A stretch of 46,472 bases of DNA from an uncultured Pelagibacteraceae bacterium (GTDB lineage Bacteria > Pseudomonadota > Alphaproteobacteria > Pelagibacterales > Pelagibacteraceae), in assembly GCA_905612535.1 (NCBI GenBank), contig CAJQSJ010000037.1, positions 1 through 46,472 of the forward strand, in the 5' to 3' direction. The notes beneath the pieces are model-generated. The model did not search any database. It worked only from the letters and a program-made list of their open reading frames with translations, and had not been told where the DNA came from. Numbering within the stretch: position 1 is the first letter of the stretch; every line of letters starts with the position of its first letter. Positions 44,813-46,472 of the stretch are shown in pieces. The position numbers were made by a program, and so were the translations under genes.

Positions 44813-45793
44813 ATGAATTTAAAATCTTTTAGAATAGACAACTTACAGTATTGCAATTGGTCAAAAGAAATATTTCAAATTAATAATCAAGCCAAATTAG
44901 ACGCAATTCATGTCACTATTGCTTATCATGAAGATTTTAATGAAGTAGAAAAGAACATAAATATTTGGAATAAATACTTTAAAGAATTCAAAGATTTAAT
45001 TTTTCATGGAAAAACATACAAAGATATAGAGAAAGCTCATAAAGAAAAAAAAACTGCAGTTTTTTTTGGTTTTCAAAACTGTTCTCCAATTGGAAACAAT
45101 ATAGGTTTAGTTGAAGAAATTCATAAATTAGGAATAGTTTTTATGCAGCTGACTTATAACAATCAATCTTTGTTAGCCACTGGTTGTTATGAAGAAAATG
45201 ATAGTGGTGTTACCAGAATGGGAAAAGAAGTTATTAAGGAAATGAACAAACTTGGTGTGGTGGTTGATATGTCTCATTCAGCTGAAAAATCTACATTAGA
45301 TGCAATTAAAATATCCTCTAAACCTATAGCAATAACACATGCAAACCCATCTTTTTGGTTTGAGGCAAAAAGAAATAAATCAAATGAAATTTTAAAAGCC
45401 TTAGCTGAATCTGGTGGAATGATAGGGCTTTCTTTATATCCGCACCATTTAAAAGATAAATCAAATTGCACCTTAGAAAGCTTTTGTGAAATGGTTGCTA
45501 AAACTTCAGACTTAATTGGAATTAAACATATAGGAATTGGTTCAGATCTTTGCATAGGACATCCAGACTCTGTTGTTGACTGGATGAGAAATGGAAAATG
45601 GACAAAAACAAAAGATTATGGAGAGGGAAGTTCTTCAGATGTAAGTTTTCCTAAACAACCTATTTGGTTTGAAGATGCAAGAGGTTTTAAAAACTTAGAG
45701 GATGGTTTAAAAAAAGTTGGTTTCAAAGAATCTGAGGTAAATGACATACTAGGAAATAATTGGTATAATTTTTACCGAGGTATAAACAGTTGA
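44813..45793 (+). CDS. M19 membrane-dipeptidase-like protein with altered metal site
   Basis: The 326-residue protein has the M19 barrel blocks LTYNNQSLLATGCYE, VVDMSH (H155), ITHANP (H176), RNKS (R187) and GIGSDLC (D245). Compared with renal dipeptidase, the first metal site is changed: the usual HxD reads H33-V-T, and the bridging glutamate is Gln88 in GFQN. Only part of the binuclear zinc site remains, so it may be a mononuclear hydrolase of another substrate. It lies 67 bases after the permease gene, and the next gene overlaps its stop, so it is likely linked to transport of a dipeptide-like or amide compound. Confidence 0.8.
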   Translation: MNLKSFRIDNLQYCNWSKEIFQINNQAKLDAIHVTIAYHEDFNEVEKNINIWNKYFKEFKDLIFHGKTYKDIEKAHKEKKTAVFFGFQNCSPIGNNIGLVEEIHKLGIVFMQLTYNNQSLLATGCYEENDSGVTRMGKEVIKEMNKLGVVVDMSHSAEKSTLDAIKISSKPIAITHANPSFWFEAKRNKSNEILKALAESGGMIGLSLYPHHLKDKSNCTLESFCEMVAKTSDLIGIKHIGIGSDLCIGHPDSVVDWMRNGKWTKTKDYGEGSSSDVSFPKQPIWFEDARGFKNLEDGLKKVGFKESEVNDILGNNWYNFYRGINS

Positions 45794-46472
45794 ACAAGTT
45801 GAATATAAAATTTAGAAACCCCAATGAAATAATGAAGCTTTCAAGACTGGGATCATTTCACCAGTCCAAGCTTTCTTTCTTGAGAAGCTTTATTAGAGAA
45901 TTTAAAGATTGGGACTATAAAAGAAACTCATTTGATTTAGACGAAAGAGGTTATGGTACAGCAATCTATTCGTTTAGCAAAAACCAAAGAAACTATTCTC
46001 TAGTTTGTTTTGCACAACATATTAATCCAGATGAAAGATCAGATAGAGTTATAGCAACAAAATGGGACGCCGCTTTTGTTTTGCACGACGGTGTTCCAAC
46101 TAAAGAAGATATTAAACGCTTAAAAGAAAATGTGCCCAAACAAGAAGTAGGAAGAGTAACATATAAAGAACTCACTCTATCAAGGGCAAATAAGTCAGTA
46201 AGAGCATTTGATCATGTTGTTGATTTTTTAAGTCTGGGAAAACAGCCAGATAAAAAATTATTAAATAAAGTCGGATATCTATATCGTACAACAGCCGTTT
46301 ATGGTTCTGGAAAATTTGGTTTAGCTGATCGCTTTAGAATTAAAGATAGAAAAGAAATTTATGGACCATTTAGATTAGAAATGATGCTTGTCTATTTAGT
46401 AAGACAATTTACTTTTGATCAAGTTAACCATATAGCAAAGTCTCAAAACCCAGATAAAGCTGTTGAGTTAGA
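45790..46472 (+). CDS. Unknown conserved alphaproteobacterial-type protein, 3' end outside the window
   Basis: A frame of 227 codons runs off the right edge without a stop. Possible starts are TTG 45790 (overlapping the dipeptidase stop), TTG 45799 or ATG 45832. Visible features are a basic, mostly soluble sequence with SRLGSFHQSKLSFLRSFIRE near the start, RVIATKWDAAFVLHDGVP in the middle and TTAVYGSGKFGLADR later. I recall similar proteins of unknown function encoded beside M19-like genes, but cannot name a family. Coupled start and same strand suggest it works with the dipeptidase-like protein. Confidence 0.7.
   Translation, partial: MNKLNIKFRNPNEIMKLSRLGSFHQSKLSFLRSFIREFKDWDYKRNSFDLDERGYGTAIYSFSKNQRNYSLVCFAQHINPDERSDRVIATKWDAAFVLHDGVPTKEDIKRLKENVPKQEVGRVTYKELTLSRANKSVRAFDHVVDFLSLGKQPDKKLLNKVGYLYRTTAVYGSGKFGLADRFRIKDRKEIYGPFRLEMMLVYLVRQFTFDQVNHIAKSQNPDKAVEL

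Overview
The window is about 46 kb of AT-rich, tightly packed bacterial chromosome. Intergenic gaps are mostly under 100 bases, stop/start overlaps of 1 to 4 bases are common, and several TTG starts appear. The gene content (System I cytochrome c maturation, bactofilin beside PBP2/RodA, DUF1185, marine-type polyamine-family ABC transporters, many amino-acid and amine catabolic genes) points to a streamlined marine alphaproteobacterium of the SAR11/HIMB59 type. That assignment is an inference from gene style; there is no rRNA or other marker in the window.

Layout. (1) 1-3372: cell elongation genes mrdA (cut by the window edge), rodA and a bactofilin. (2) 3423-9574: a D-amino-acid-dehydrogenase-like oxidase and a DMT exporter, then a thiol/sulfur neighbourhood: msrB, 1-Cys peroxiredoxin, cysE, cysK, glutaredoxin and a GFA-fold protein. 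Two gene relics lie here: a methyltransferase with an internal deletion (5956-6184) and an ETHE1-like persulfide dioxygenase start (6901-7050). (3) 9640-14297: a ProC-like reductase and a livGFHM amino-acid/amide ABC transporter without a binding protein. (4) 14405-18990: ccmD-ccmE-ccmC facing ccmF-ccmG-ccmH. (5) 19050-21658: guaB-guaA, with an IMP dehydrogenase that has no CBS domains.

(6) 21709-30446: two divergent catabolic operons. Leftward are a Rieske oxygenase and a 2-hydroxyacid dehydrogenase. Rightward are a second Rieske oxygenase, a glyoxalase, a cupin, a type III glutamine-synthetase-like ligase, a MetX-like alpha/beta hydrolase, an MFS transporter and a TauE/SafE transporter. I read this as an undescribed amine or aromatic-amine pathway that uses gamma-glutamylation. 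(7) 30498-35817, leftward: an LLM flavin monooxygenase, DUF1185, alpha/beta hydrolase and aldehyde dehydrogenase operon, followed by a separately promoted and terminated branched-chain-type binding protein. (8) 36000-46472, rightward: an AGAT-like amidinotransferase, creatinase, EutA-like racemase-fold protein, DoeA-like ectoine hydrolase, a complete potADBC-type ABC transporter, an unusual M19 dipeptidase-like protein and an edge-cut unknown gene. Region 8 looks like uptake and breakdown of guanidino compounds and compatible solutes.

Three genes (MetX-like, MFS and the PotB-like permease) are each out of frame by one extra T in a run of exactly eight T's. The permease carries a second lesion as well. 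Whether these are sequencing errors, real mutations or sites of slippage cannot be told from the sequence. No rRNA, tRNA, CRISPR array, insertion sequence or phage gene was seen.
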